Source: a virus
Direction: 5' to 3' (one strand)
Length of the DNA: 37,923 nucleotides
Virus record (IMG/VR): IMGVR_UViG_3300031629_000020
Location: 1-37,923 of that record
The notes below the pieces were generated by a model. That model searched no databases and was not told the origin of the DNA. It was given only the letters and a program-made list of their open reading frames with translations. Positions 24,543 through 33,033 of the stretch are shown one piece after another (positions within the stretch are counted from its first letter, which is position 1; each line of letters opens with the position of its first letter). The position numbers and the translations under genes are program-made.

Positions 24543-25246
24543 ACACGGACATTTATATTGCCTCACTTTGGCGCAATGGTCATTTGGCTACAACAATAAA
24601 CAGCTTGTTATTAAATCCAGAATGTGGAACAATAACAGCAGTATGCAACAATTATACAGATATTCAAATAGAAGCGATTAGGATTAACACTAAATACAAT
24701 GCAAAGGTTGCGCTAATTAAAGGCGATAATCTAAAGGGCTGCGATGAACGATTTAAGTTTACAGGCATGGGGATGTCTAAATATATTTCGATATGCGATG
24801 ACGATATAATCTACCCTCCAAATTATCTAAGTGTATTGATTGAATCAGTAAACAAATACAATACTATCGTATCTTGTCATGGTCGAACATTAAAGAAAAC
24901 TAAAGCGGTAAATTATTACAAACACGCCAATAGGGTTTACCATTGTATGCGAGATGTCAATAATGATGTTGAGGTCGATATTTTAGGAGCAGGAACATGT
25001 TTATTTAAAAGAGATTTACTTCCAATAAACAATTTTTATAAGTCTATTAAGTATGCAAATATGGGGGATATTTATATTTCTTATCTAGCAAAAAAAGAAG
25101 GATTGAAAATAATTGTAATCGCACATAAAGAAGGATGGTTGCAACATAAGGCAATTGAAGTTGGAGATAATTATATTTATGATAATTGTAAAAATGATTG
25201 CCAGATACAAACCAATTTTATAAATAAACTGTTTTTAGGATATTAA
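24539..25246 (+). CDS. Glycosyltransferase-like protein B (GT-A fold)
   Basis: 235 residues with an N-terminal strand-helix unit (DIYIASLWRNGHLATTINSLL) and a metal-binding acidic triad, DDD at 87-89 (CDDDIIYPPNYL). The typical GT2 layout of a strand followed by an acidic motif is clear. The C-terminal half has GAGTCLFKRDLLPINNF, as in acceptor-binding loops. Paired and translationally coupled with the gene at 23754; the two may act in sequence on one glycan. Confidence 0.72.
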   Translation: MNTDIYIASLWRNGHLATTINSLLLNPECGTITAVCNNYTDIQIEAIRINTKYNAKVALIKGDNLKGCDERFKFTGMGMSKYISICDDDIIYPPNYLSVLIESVNKYNTIVSCHGRTLKKTKAVNYYKHANRVYHCMRDVNNDVEVDILGAGTCLFKRDLLPINNFYKSIKYANMGDIYISYLAKKEGLKIIVIAHKEGWLQHKAIEVGDNYIYDNCKNDCQIQTNFINKLFLGY

Positions 25247-25249
25247 ATT

Positions 25250-25462
25250 ATGATTGAAACACTTTTAAAGATTCAGAAACTAGGTTGCGGTAGATACTCG
25301 ATTGATACTATCCTAAAGTACAATGAATATTACATGCAATACGATTATTACATTAGGCGTAGAGCTTCGAAAATGGACGCTTATGAGTGGGCTAGTATGG
25401 ACTGCGGTATAGGCGCACAAACGATTATGGAAGCAGTAAGGACACTAAAAACAATTATATAA
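25250..25462 (+). CDS. Hypothetical 70-residue helical protein
   Basis: Helical throughout, with aromatic-rich centre (YNEYYMQYDYYIRRRASKMDAYEW). It starts 3 nt after glycosyltransferase B and ends before the head-gene promoter region. No family recognised; it may be a scaffold or partner of the preceding enzymes, which is only positional inference. Confidence 0.55.
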   Translation: MIETLLKIQKLGCGRYSIDTILKYNEYYMQYDYYIRRRASKMDAYEWASMDCGIGAQTIMEAVRTLKTII

Positions 25463-25488
25463 ATAAATACAAACGCACACCCTTAATT

Positions 25489-25520
25489 ATGTTGTAATTT
25501 GTACTAATTATAAATAGTAC
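25489..25520 (+). promoter_or_regulatory. Candidate late promoter plus leader hairpin
   Basis: ATGTTGTAATTTG (25489-25501) recurs exactly at 28546-28558, before another head gene. The 8-base box GTAATTTG is close to TAnnTTTG. The inverted repeat GTACTA (25501-25506) / TAGTAC (25515-25520) with an 8-nt loop ends 3 nt before the protease ATG. Confidence 0.45.
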
Positions 25521-25523
25521 AAC

Positions 25524-26729
25524 ATGGCATATTTAAAATTAGACGGTGAAGTTGGCGTAGATATTACGATGTATGGTGTCGTTGCATCAATTCAAGACCT
25601 TCGAAATAAAGAAACAATCACAGAACTTAATATTGATATGACTTCTTTTGGAGGTTGTAGTGAAACAGGAAGAGACTTATATGCTTATTTCAAGTCGCTC
25701 GAATTTCCTGTTAATACAAATGCTGTGGAATACGTTTGCTCTGCTATGTTCACAGCTTATCTAGCAGGACAAAAACGAACAGCGCAAAATCAAGATACAG
25801 AATTTTTGATGCACTCCCCAAAGTTTGCACCTAGCTTTTTTGATGCTATGTTTGGATTGTCCGAACAAGAATTGGATTATCTAAAAACATCAGTTGCGGA
25901 AGAGAAAAACGAGATGGCTAAGATATATTCCGAAGTTCTTGGAATAGATAAAAATACAATTATTACCTTAATGGATAAAGACGAAATGATTACAAGCGTA
26001 ACGGCAAAGTCATTAGGTATCATCCAAGAGATAAAAGAAACTATCACAGAATCAGTTGAACCATTTAATTATAAAGTGGCTGCGAAATTCTACGCTAATA
26101 GTAAGGAAAAGGAAATATTAACAAAAAATGAAGAAATGAAAACAGAAGAAATTGAAGGAAAACTTACGGGCTTAGAGAAAATCACAGCCTCGTTGCAAAA
26201 AGGATTAGACAAGTTACTAGGTAAGATCAAAGCCTTAACAATTAACACAGACGAAGGAGAAACGCTTGAAATTACAGGCGACGTGTTAGAGGTTGGTGTT
26301 GATGTTACAAGCCACACAGAGGGAACATTCACAGTTGATTACAACGATAAGAAATGGACAGTTGTGGTAGTTGATAGTAAGGTTGATTCTTTAACAGAGA
26401 TTGAACCAGTTGAAAATCCAGACGAAGATATGGAAGCATTGAAAGTTGAAAATGAAAGTTTGAAAACTCAGATTGCGGAACTAACAGCAAGTAAAACAGG
26501 CTTAGACGCTAAGGTTGTGGAACTCGAAGCGGTTGAAGCTAAGGTTGTAGGATTGGAGGCTAAATTTGCAGGGTTGGAAAGTATCACATCTAATTATAAG
26601 AAAGAAGATGGAACGCACGATTTCTCTAGTAGGGTTGAAAAACCAGCAGAGGTAAGCACTAATGATGAGATACAGGCTCACATCCAAGCGAAGAAAGACG
26701 CTAAAAAAGAAAAGAAATCAAAGAAATAA
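25524..26729 (+). CDS. Head maturation protease (ClpP-like) with C-terminal scaffold-like domain
   Basis: 401 residues. The N-terminal ~165 residues are a ClpP/S14-type prohead protease: SFGGCSETGRDLY (oxyanion region, compare SPGG), nucleophile Ser in YVCSAMFTAYLAG (S73) and a His in EFLMHSPKF (H97). The remainder is acidic, with a coiled coil at about 300-360 (KVENESLKTQIAEL and repeats of the VVELEA/VVGLEA type) and a lysine-rich end. The C-terminal region probably serves as the scaffold that is then cleaved. It directly precedes the capsid gene, the classic protease/scaffold-capsid pair. Confidence 0.85.
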   Translation: MAYLKLDGEVGVDITMYGVVASIQDLRNKETITELNIDMTSFGGCSETGRDLYAYFKSLEFPVNTNAVEYVCSAMFTAYLAGQKRTAQNQDTEFLMHSPKFAPSFFDAMFGLSEQELDYLKTSVAEEKNEMAKIYSEVLGIDKNTIITLMDKDEMITSVTAKSLGIIQEIKETITESVEPFNYKVAAKFYANSKEKEILTKNEEMKTEEIEGKLTGLEKITASLQKGLDKLLGKIKALTINTDEGETLEITGDVLEVGVDVTSHTEGTFTVDYNDKKWTVVVVDSKVDSLTEIEPVENPDEDMEALKVENESLKTQIAELTASKTGLDAKVVELEAVEAKVVGLEAKFAGLESITSNYKKEDGTHDFSSRVEKPAEVSTNDEIQAHIQAKKDAKKEKKSKK

Positions 26730-26749
26730 TAATTTAAAAATTTAAAGAA

Positions 26750-27838
26750 ATGGCAAATAGTAAAATAGATTTTAGCACACTAACAGCAGTTATCCCATTA
26801 GCGGTAACCAGCATGGGTGATTTAATTAAGACAGATGCTCTTGATTACGGAATGCTATCTAGCATGGTTTCAATTATGGGCGATGTTTCAGTAGCAAAAA
26901 AGATTGGGTTTTTAGGAGCATTAACAGCGGTTGGTAAAACATCAGCTACAACTGGATGTACCTATAATACAATCACAGGATCAATACCAACAACAGAGAA
27001 AACATGGGATCCAAAATCTTATGATACTAAGATGGTATTATGCGAGAATGACATAGAGGGTACAATTGCTGAACTTTCAGTTAAAAAAGGTGTCGACAAG
27101 CTAGACTTAACAGGTACTGAATACATGGACTTGTTCGAAGAGGCTTTAGATGTTGCAATCAATAAAATGTTTTGGAGAATCATATTCTTTGCAGACAAAG
27201 ACGCTGCTAATTTCTCAGATAGTCCAGCAGGAACAATAACAGACGGAGTTGATTTAGACTACGTTAATATGATTGACGGTTTATTTAAGCGTTCAAGAAC
27301 TATTATCGCTGCTGCTACTGGTCAAAGAGTAACCATCACAGAAAATACAGCAGTAAGTTATGCTTTACAGGATTCTACATACACACCTGCAAAGGCACTT
27401 ATTACAGCAAAGGCAATCTATACTAGCGCACCATTGAAGATGAGAACAAAGATGGTTAAAGATGGTTATATTGCATATTGCACACAGGCTTTCTTTGATA
27501 AGTTAATTCAGAATTTCCAATCATTCGAACTAGAGTCAATGAGAACGGATTTAGAGAATGGTTTATTCTCAATTAAAATCAACGGTATTCCATTTATGGC
27601 AGTTCCAGAATGGGATGATATAATTACTGAATATGAAGATTCTGGCGTAGCTTGGAATCAACCATATAGAATTTTATGTTATGCGAAAACCAACGCATTA
27701 GTTGGTGTTCCTTCAACATCTACATGGGGTACGTTTAAATCAATCTTTAGTGAAGAAACTGATACAGTTTATATTAAACTAAGAGATATGATTGACGCAT
27801 TATTCTTAGAGGATAGTTTAGTAATGGTAGGTATTTAA
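26750..27838 (+). CDS. Major capsid protein
   Basis: 362 residues. Position directly after the protease/scaffold gene, length and pattern support HK97-fold capsid protein: a helical N-terminus, an alternating middle (ATTGCTYNTITGSIPTTEKTWDPKSYDTKMVLCENDIEG) and the C-terminal beta segment FSIKINGIPFMAVPEWDDIITEYEDSG, as in P-domain/A-domain arrangements. No obvious N-terminal delta domain beyond the first ~30 residues, consistent with a scaffold fused to the protease. Confidence 0.85.
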   Translation: MANSKIDFSTLTAVIPLAVTSMGDLIKTDALDYGMLSSMVSIMGDVSVAKKIGFLGALTAVGKTSATTGCTYNTITGSIPTTEKTWDPKSYDTKMVLCENDIEGTIAELSVKKGVDKLDLTGTEYMDLFEEALDVAINKMFWRIIFFADKDAANFSDSPAGTITDGVDLDYVNMIDGLFKRSRTIIAAATGQRVTITENTAVSYALQDSTYTPAKALITAKAIYTSAPLKMRTKMVKDGYIAYCTQAFFDKLIQNFQSFELESMRTDLENGLFSIKINGIPFMAVPEWDDIITEYEDSGVAWNQPYRILCYAKTNALVGVPSTSTWGTFKSIFSEETDTVYIKLRDMIDALFLEDSLVMVGI

Positions 27839-27862
27839 CATTAACTTTAAAAAATAAATAAT

Positions 27863-28447
27863 ATGGAATCTTGTGAAATAGAAAATGACATTATATATGA
27901 TTGCACTACTCCTCCGATTGCGGGGGTGCAAGACGAGATAATAGTCATCCCACGTAGAAGTATAGTTGACGGAGGTGTAACAATCAATGCAACTAATCAT
28001 TTAATAGTAGAAGACATTGAATTAGAATCAGGCGAAAGAGGATACAAGTACACTGGTAATGGAAAATTAAGGACTTTAACGGATCAGATGGTTAAGGATG
28101 ATTCAGGAACTAGATACTTGCATGGAATCCCGTTTATGATTTACGGAGCAACACCGGTAATCAAAAAGGAACTTGAAAACCTAGCAAACGAAGTTGAAGG
28201 GGTTGTTGTGATTCTTAAACAGAATTACACAGGCACAGGCGGAAATAGTCGTTACGCGGTACTTGGTAAAGATTGCGGCTTATTCCTACGATTAGCAGAA
28301 TCAACCGATGGTAAAGCGATTTACACATTAGAGTTGTTTTCAGTTGCTGATTTTGAAGAACCACACAGAGTAGCTAACTTCTACCTTACTAGCCCTGCGG
28401 TTACAAAAGCAGCAGTTGAGGCGTTATTGATTGCTGATACAGCATAA
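27863..28447 (+). CDS. Structural protein, candidate major tail (tube) protein
   Basis: 194 residues, beta-rich, with CEIENDIIYDCTTPPIAGVQDEIIVIPRRSIVDG at the start and a C-terminus DFEEPHRVANFYLTSPAVTKAAVEALLIAD. This resembles tail-tube proteins of Bacteroidota siphophages, but a head-decoration protein at this place is also common. It follows the capsid gene and is ended by a terminator (28470), as expected for a highly expressed virion gene. The tube role is not proven from sequence. Confidence 0.6.
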   Translation: MESCEIENDIIYDCTTPPIAGVQDEIIVIPRRSIVDGGVTINATNHLIVEDIELESGERGYKYTGNGKLRTLTDQMVKDDSGTRYLHGIPFMIYGATPVIKKELENLANEVEGVVVILKQNYTGTGGNSRYAVLGKDCGLFLRLAESTDGKAIYTLELFSVADFEEPHRVANFYLTSPAVTKAAVEALLIADTA

Positions 28448-28469
28448 TAAGAATATACTACATAAATTT

Positions 28470-28492
28470 AAGGGGTTAATAGCCCCTTTTTT
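28470..28492 (+). terminator. Intrinsic terminator after the capsid/tube genes
   Basis: AAGGGG (28470-28475) pairs with CCCCTT (28483-28488) around a 7-nt loop and is followed by a T-run to 28492. It would separate the protease-capsid-tube unit from the portal unit. Confidence 0.85.
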
Positions 28493-28545
28493 CGTACCTA
28501 TAAGCATATAATTATAAATATATATATAAACATTAAGGTAAATAA

Positions 28546-28558
28546 ATGTTGTAATTTG
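28546..28558 (+). promoter_or_regulatory. Candidate late promoter, twin of 25489
   Basis: ATGTTGTAATTTG, identical to 25489-25501. It lies 16 nt before ATG 28575. The AT-rich stretch 28500-28545 shows no TTG at the -33 spacing. The identical 13-mer before two head gene units suggests a shared late signal. Confidence 0.45.
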
Positions 28559-28574
28559 CAAGAAATACTTAACT

Positions 28575-29225
28575 ATGACAGAAATACAACAATATAATAT
28601 CTTTGTTCAGAACACCACTAGAATAATCAAAAATACTTCGGCTGCATTTCTAAGACAAAAAGATAAACACATAAAAAAGAATCATCCAACCATGTACAGT
28701 GATTTAATAAAGTGGTATATTAGGATATTTCAAATAAAGCCACAATTAAACGGGTGTGCCATGACGTTTATAGAAAAGTTTGCAGAATTAAAAGTACTAA
28801 ATGAAACACAAATACTAAACAGAATGAAATTAACAAGCAAATTGAAAGACGGTAAGATAGCATTGATAGACAATGTTTATTATTCGAACAAATCTAAACA
28901 TCTAACGAATGAGATTTGTACTAGAATTCACAATATGTATGGAATAGGACACTTTGAGTATTACGTACAATCTGAGGACCTAGAAGAGGCTGTAATTTTA
29001 GAGGATGAATCGGTAGGGGAATTTTTCCTAGATGAAACTCTAAGCGAAAGCGAATTATTTACGCAAGAAGAAACGATTGACGAGATTCAGGAATTAGACG
29101 AAGTTATTAAGATTGACTTTCAAAATTCCAGCATTAAAGAGTTGAAAGAATACGCAAAATTAAATAATATAGGAATCACATCAAGACGCAAGCAAGATAT
29201 AATCGACGAAATAAATAAAGCATAA
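28575..29225 (+). CDS. Protein with C-terminal SAP/HeH-like helical motif, head module
   Basis: 216 residues. Basic N-terminal half (RQKDKHIKKNHP; YIRIFQIKPQLNGCAMTF), an acidic middle rich in E/D, and a C-terminal ~33-residue helix-extended loop-helix (SSIKELKEYAKLNNIGITSRRKQDIIDEI). That end resembles SAP or Rho-N/HeH DNA-binding folds. Located directly before the portal gene and ending on the base where the portal starts, it may be a minor head component or DNA-handling factor; the exact role is unknown. Confidence 0.6.
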   Translation: MTEIQQYNIFVQNTTRIIKNTSAAFLRQKDKHIKKNHPTMYSDLIKWYIRIFQIKPQLNGCAMTFIEKFAELKVLNETQILNRMKLTSKLKDGKIALIDNVYYSNKSKHLTNEICTRIHNMYGIGHFEYYVQSEDLEEAVILEDESVGEFFLDETLSESELFTQEETIDEIQELDEVIKIDFQNSSIKELKEYAKLNNIGITSRRKQDIIDEINKA

Positions 29226-30562
29226 TGAGTTTAACATATTCAACAGTTGATCCGTTGGTGATAAAAACAGAAAACAGAAAGTTCGGTATCTATAATTACG
29301 GAACGGACAATCTCTACCCGAATAACAATGCCGTTCTTTCTGATAATTCTGGAACGCTATTCAAATGTTGGACAACTTATTTAGATTTTATTTTCGGCAA
29401 AGGAATGGTTGAAAATACTGACTTTTGGAAAATGAAAGTCAATATTTACGGGCTAAGGGTCGATCAACTGTTACGCAGAATTCAAAAGGATTTTTCTATA
29501 CACGAAGGATTTGCAGTTAAGATTGTATATAATAGCCTAATGGAAAAAGTCGGCATCGTTCCTGTTGATTTTGAAAACTGTAGACTTGCTTATGCTGATG
29601 ATTTTGGACGTATCGTTAAGATTAAATACTACAAAGATTGGAGCGCAAAGAGAATAGAAGCTAAGGACATAAAAGAATATGACGTTTATAATCCATCTAA
29701 AAAAGACATAGCGGCTCAAATAACGGCTGTAGATGGTATTGAAAATTGGAACGGGCAAATACTATACTTTGGTAAAAATGGAGAGGTTAAGTATCCCCAC
29801 GCTAAGTTTCATTCCGTATTAGAGGATGTGCTAACAGATATCGCAATAAAGAAAGGTAAGAATGCGAACACTTCGACAAACTTCATGGCTTCACACATGT
29901 TGCAATTGCCTTATACGTTTGAATCATTAGTAGATGCAAGCATTACGGACGCAAAAGAAAGACGATCCGAAGCGGCTAAACTAAGAGTTGCCTTTACTAC
30001 TAGCTTAAATAATTTCCAATCAGCAGAAAATACAGGTAAAATAGTAGTAGTTGAGAATGATTTGAAAGACAGCGAAGGAAAATCGGTTGCGTTTGATTTG
30101 CAGAAATTCGACATACAAGATTTTGACAAGATATTTGAATTTACAGAAGGAAGCGTAAAGGATTCAATAAGAGGTGTATATAAGCAACCAAAGATTTTTC
30201 ATGACCCAGTTGCAACGGGTTTCAGTACTGAAATAATGGAGGCTTTTTACAATTACTATAACAAGGTTACTTCGAGAGATAGACAGACTTTCGAAGAGGT
30301 GTTTATGGATTTATTTACAGGATTTAAGGGCGTTCCTTCAGGGGTTGTTTACGAAATAGAACCGTTAACATATTTAGATTACGACGATGAGGAAATAGGT
30401 GGAGAGCCATTAGCCGTAACGCTTGGAGTTGGTGGAACATCAGCGATGCAAGCAGTATTAACTGATACTACATTGACACCTACTCAGAAGGTTGGTATAT
30501 TGGATGTATTATTTGGAATTCCAACAGAAGATGCGAACAGAATGTTAGACATAAATCAATAA
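29225..30562 (+). CDS. Portal protein
   Basis: 445 residues, typical length. The sequence FGIYNYGTDNLYPNNNAVLSDNSGTLFKCWTTYLDFIFGKG, the middle beta-helix parts, and QPKIFHDPVATGFSTEIMEAFYNYYNKVTSRDRQTFEEVF match the pattern of portal proteins in Bacteroidota phages. It forms the dodecameric ring through which DNA enters the head. It lies about 15 kb from terminase and downstream of the capsid gene, an unusual order. Confidence 0.78.
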   Translation: MSLTYSTVDPLVIKTENRKFGIYNYGTDNLYPNNNAVLSDNSGTLFKCWTTYLDFIFGKGMVENTDFWKMKVNIYGLRVDQLLRRIQKDFSIHEGFAVKIVYNSLMEKVGIVPVDFENCRLAYADDFGRIVKIKYYKDWSAKRIEAKDIKEYDVYNPSKKDIAAQITAVDGIENWNGQILYFGKNGEVKYPHAKFHSVLEDVLTDIAIKKGKNANTSTNFMASHMLQLPYTFESLVDASITDAKERRSEAAKLRVAFTTSLNNFQSAENTGKIVVVENDLKDSEGKSVAFDLQKFDIQDFDKIFEFTEGSVKDSIRGVYKQPKIFHDPVATGFSTEIMEAFYNYYNKVTSRDRQTFEEVFMDLFTGFKGVPSGVVYEIEPLTYLDYDDEEIGGEPLAVTLGVGGTSAMQAVLTDTTLTPTQKVGILDVLFGIPTEDANRMLDINQ

Positions 30563-30564
30563 AA

Positions 30565-31023
30565 ATGGCAAAAGCACTATTAACATATCCAGAATTTAAA
30601 GAAATTATCGTATTCCACGACAATAGCGATTCAACCAACTTTAATAAGATAGAACAAGCAGCGGAAGAGACGTACTTAAATGGTCTAATCGGTGGTGATT
30701 TAGTTGATGTTATTATTACAGGGTCTTATACTAGCTTATTGACCTTAATTAAAAAATGCTTATCGTATCATATCAGCAAAGAATACGTTGAAAATGGCAA
30801 TATCTTAGTTAATAAGAACGGTATCCATCAAAGAGAATCAGATTATACCAGTTCTGTTGAATATCGAGATAAGAAGAACAAGATAAATTCTATAATTGAC
30901 AAGCTGCAGCAGTACGAAAGTCAGTTAATTGCAGCAATAGTAGTGTTAGACCCTGACGAATATAACGATAATACGATAGTTTCGGCACCGAATAAATTTA
31001 TAATAACATCAGTAGGAGACTAA
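30565..31023 (+). CDS. Head-tail connector-like protein
   Basis: 152 residues, mostly helical with a basic segment (SVEYRDKKNKINSIIDKLQQYE), following the portal after 2 nt. Length and position match small neck/connector proteins (gp6-like). No catalytic motifs. Assignment from context plus helical pattern. Confidence 0.55.
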   Translation: MAKALLTYPEFKEIIVFHDNSDSTNFNKIEQAAEETYLNGLIGGDLVDVIITGSYTSLLTLIKKCLSYHISKEYVENGNILVNKNGIHQRESDYTSSVEYRDKKNKINSIIDKLQQYESQLIAAIVVLDPDEYNDNTIVSAPNKFIITSVGD

Positions 31024-31024
31024 T

Positions 31025-31354
31025 ATGATAATAAATAAAACACAAAAGGTTGAAAAAGGTTCTGACTTTATAATTAGTGTAGTTCCTGACGTTGATAGTC
31101 TTTCTATTTTTTCGGACGTTGAATTTAAGTATATCCCATCAAGCGGAACGGAATCAGACGCAATAGCTGTATTGAATTTTGCGAGTGGCGTTACTGTAAA
31201 TTCAGCAGGGACTGGATGGAATGTTAAATTAACCAAAGATGTTACAATATTGGATTCTACTCAACCAGATATATATAATATGAAAATAAAATTCACATAC
31301 ACGTCAGGGGATGAGATTATCGAAACTGTTGAGAAATTTATAAATATAAAATAA
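31025..31354 (+). CDS. Beta-rich structural protein (BppU-N-like pattern)
   Basis: 109 residues in strand-like segments: DFIISVVPDVDSLSIFSDVEFKYI, then VTVNSAGTGWNVKLTKDVTIL and YNMKIKFTYTSGDEIIETVEKFINI. The pattern resembles the N-terminal domain of receptor-binding/baseplate upper proteins. It starts 1 nt after the connector gene and ends as the next gene begins. Function is inferred only. Confidence 0.5.
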   Translation: MIINKTQKVEKGSDFIISVVPDVDSLSIFSDVEFKYIPSSGTESDAIAVLNFASGVTVNSAGTGWNVKLTKDVTILDSTQPDIYNMKIKFTYTSGDEIIETVEKFINIK

Positions 31355-31755
31355 TGGAAATTACAATCACACCATTAAACATAGAGATAAATCCTACTGA
31401 ATTAAAGATAACAATATTTACATCTGGTTGCACTTCTGACGGTGGTGGTGTGGATCAAATCCAATCAGACTACACGCAAACAGACAATACGGAGGTTGAT
31501 TACATTAAAAACAAGCTACTACTAACAAATCAAACCATAACCCTAGTCGTTGCCGATTGGTCAGCTAATTCACAAACAATAGCACTTATCGGAATCACAC
31601 CAAACTCGCAAGTAGTTCCAACCATGAGCCGAGTTAATAGAGACTTGTATTCAGCTGCCGACATAGTAGGAATTAACGGAACGGATGAAATAGTATTCAC
31701 CTGCATAACTACTCCGACTGTGGATATAGTTGTGCCTTTAGATATTACGAAATAA
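31354..31755 (+). CDS. Hypothetical structural protein (133 residues)
   Basis: Beta-rich, T/N-rich and low-charge, with MEITITPLNIEINPTELKITIFTSGC and a C-terminus FTCITTPTVDIVVPLDITK. Overlaps neighbours by one base on each side. It probably belongs with the adhesin gene that follows; no family recognised. Confidence 0.55.
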   Translation: MEITITPLNIEINPTELKITIFTSGCTSDGGGVDQIQSDYTQTDNTEVDYIKNKLLLTNQTITLVVADWSANSQTIALIGITPNSQVVPTMSRVNRDLYSAADIVGINGTDEIVFTCITTPTVDIVVPLDITK

Positions 31756-32840
31756 TGGGATATGCAAATTTAACAGGAATATCATCAGTACCTGAACCAA
31801 CAACAGGAGATTATCTTGTTAGATTTATTGATGATGAAGGAACTATTTACACTCAATACGTAGATGCTGGAAATGATGCGATTCTTCCAACATTAGTAGA
31901 TAGAGATTTACTTACATTCGTAGGCTGCAATGTTGATTATACTAACATACAACAAGATACAGACGTAGGACTGATTTACAAGACTACGGATGACAAGACA
32001 TACTTATTTATGTCAATCACAAGGATAACAGGTAAAACTCCATCAATTACATTAAACAAAGCTACAACCGACCTTATGATCGTCACTTGGGGGGACGGGG
32101 AGACGGCGACAACCTCAGCAAGCGGCATTGTTACTCTATCAAAAGTAAATGATTATACAATTGGATACTATCAAGTTAGCATTGAATGTGTAGGTAATTA
32201 CAGGCTATCTTCTTATGTTTTTGGAAACAATGTAAACTATAATAGTTGTCTAACAAAATGTTATTTGAGTAATAATATACTTTCATTAGATTTTAATGCT
32301 TTTTCTACTTGTTATTCGCTAGTTTCAATCGTACTTCCCAATAGCATACTAAGTATCCGAACTTCCACTTTTGGCACGTGTTATTCCTTAATCATTGTTG
32401 TAGTGCCAAATAGTGTTATCTTTATAGGTTTACGTGCTTTTTATCAGTGCTACTCGTTAGCATTAATCATAGGTGTATCAGCCGTTGAAAGTATAGGGGA
32501 CCGTGCATTCTATGAGTGTTGTTCTTTGACTTCGACTGGAAGTCTAGCCAGCACAACTCTACTTGACGTTGCTGCATTTGCAAGGTGCTACGCTTTGCCT
32601 TTAGTTGTAGTTCCAGATAGTATGCTCAGTGTCGGGAGCTACGCTTTTCTGAATTGCTATGCGTTAGTTTCATATCATTTTGAATCGACAACACCTCCAA
32701 CACTAGTTAATATTAACGCTTTTACAGGGATAAACAAAATAGCTAGAATTTATGTTCCAGACGCAAGTGTAACAGCTTACAAGACTGCAACTAATTGGAT
32801 AACATACGCAGAGTATATTTATCCAGAATCAGAAATGTAA
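31755..32840 (+). CDS. BspA/TpLRR leucine-rich-repeat adhesin-like protein
   Basis: 361 residues. Residues ~95-125 hold a PKD-like strand pair (VTWGDGETATT). Residues ~160-340 carry about seven TpLRR/LRR_5 repeats of the form AF..CYSL..I.VP.S..SIG..AF, each with Cys in the loop (CYSLVSIVLPNSILSI; CYSLIIVVVPNSVIFIG; CYALPLVVVPDSMLSVG). BspA-type repeats bind host proteins or glycans. It is probably the second receptor-binding module of the virion, besides the YadA-repeat fibre. No reverse transcriptase is present, so it is not a diversity-generating retroelement target here. Confidence 0.78.
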   Translation: MGYANLTGISSVPEPTTGDYLVRFIDDEGTIYTQYVDAGNDAILPTLVDRDLLTFVGCNVDYTNIQQDTDVGLIYKTTDDKTYLFMSITRITGKTPSITLNKATTDLMIVTWGDGETATTSASGIVTLSKVNDYTIGYYQVSIECVGNYRLSSYVFGNNVNYNSCLTKCYLSNNILSLDFNAFSTCYSLVSIVLPNSILSIRTSTFGTCYSLIIVVVPNSVIFIGLRAFYQCYSLALIIGVSAVESIGDRAFYECCSLTSTGSLASTTLLDVAAFARCYALPLVVVPDSMLSVGSYAFLNCYALVSYHFESTTPPTLVNINAFTGINKIARIYVPDASVTAYKTATNWITYAEYIYPESEM

Positions 32841-32844
32841 TATT

Positions 32845-33030
32845 ATGAAAATAACAGCAAAAGAAGGTAAAGTATTTCAAAGGATTATTGACGGGTTAAT
32901 CTTCGGAAGTGAAATACATTTAGGCGTGGACTATTCAACAGGAGTGGCAAGACCAGATAAGAGTGAGTATTACATTGAGGTGGATGAAATTGAAGATATT
33001 GAAACATTAGAATTAACGAAAATAAATTAA
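32845..33030 (+). CDS. Hypothetical 61-residue acidic protein
   Basis: Beta-type with a strongly acidic C-terminal third (YYIEVDEIEDIETLE). Located between the adhesin and the lysis genes. No family recognised. Confidence 0.5.
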   Translation: MKITAKEGKVFQRIIDGLIFGSEIHLGVDYSTGVARPDKSEYYIEVDEIEDIETLELTKIN

Positions 33031-33033
33031 ATC

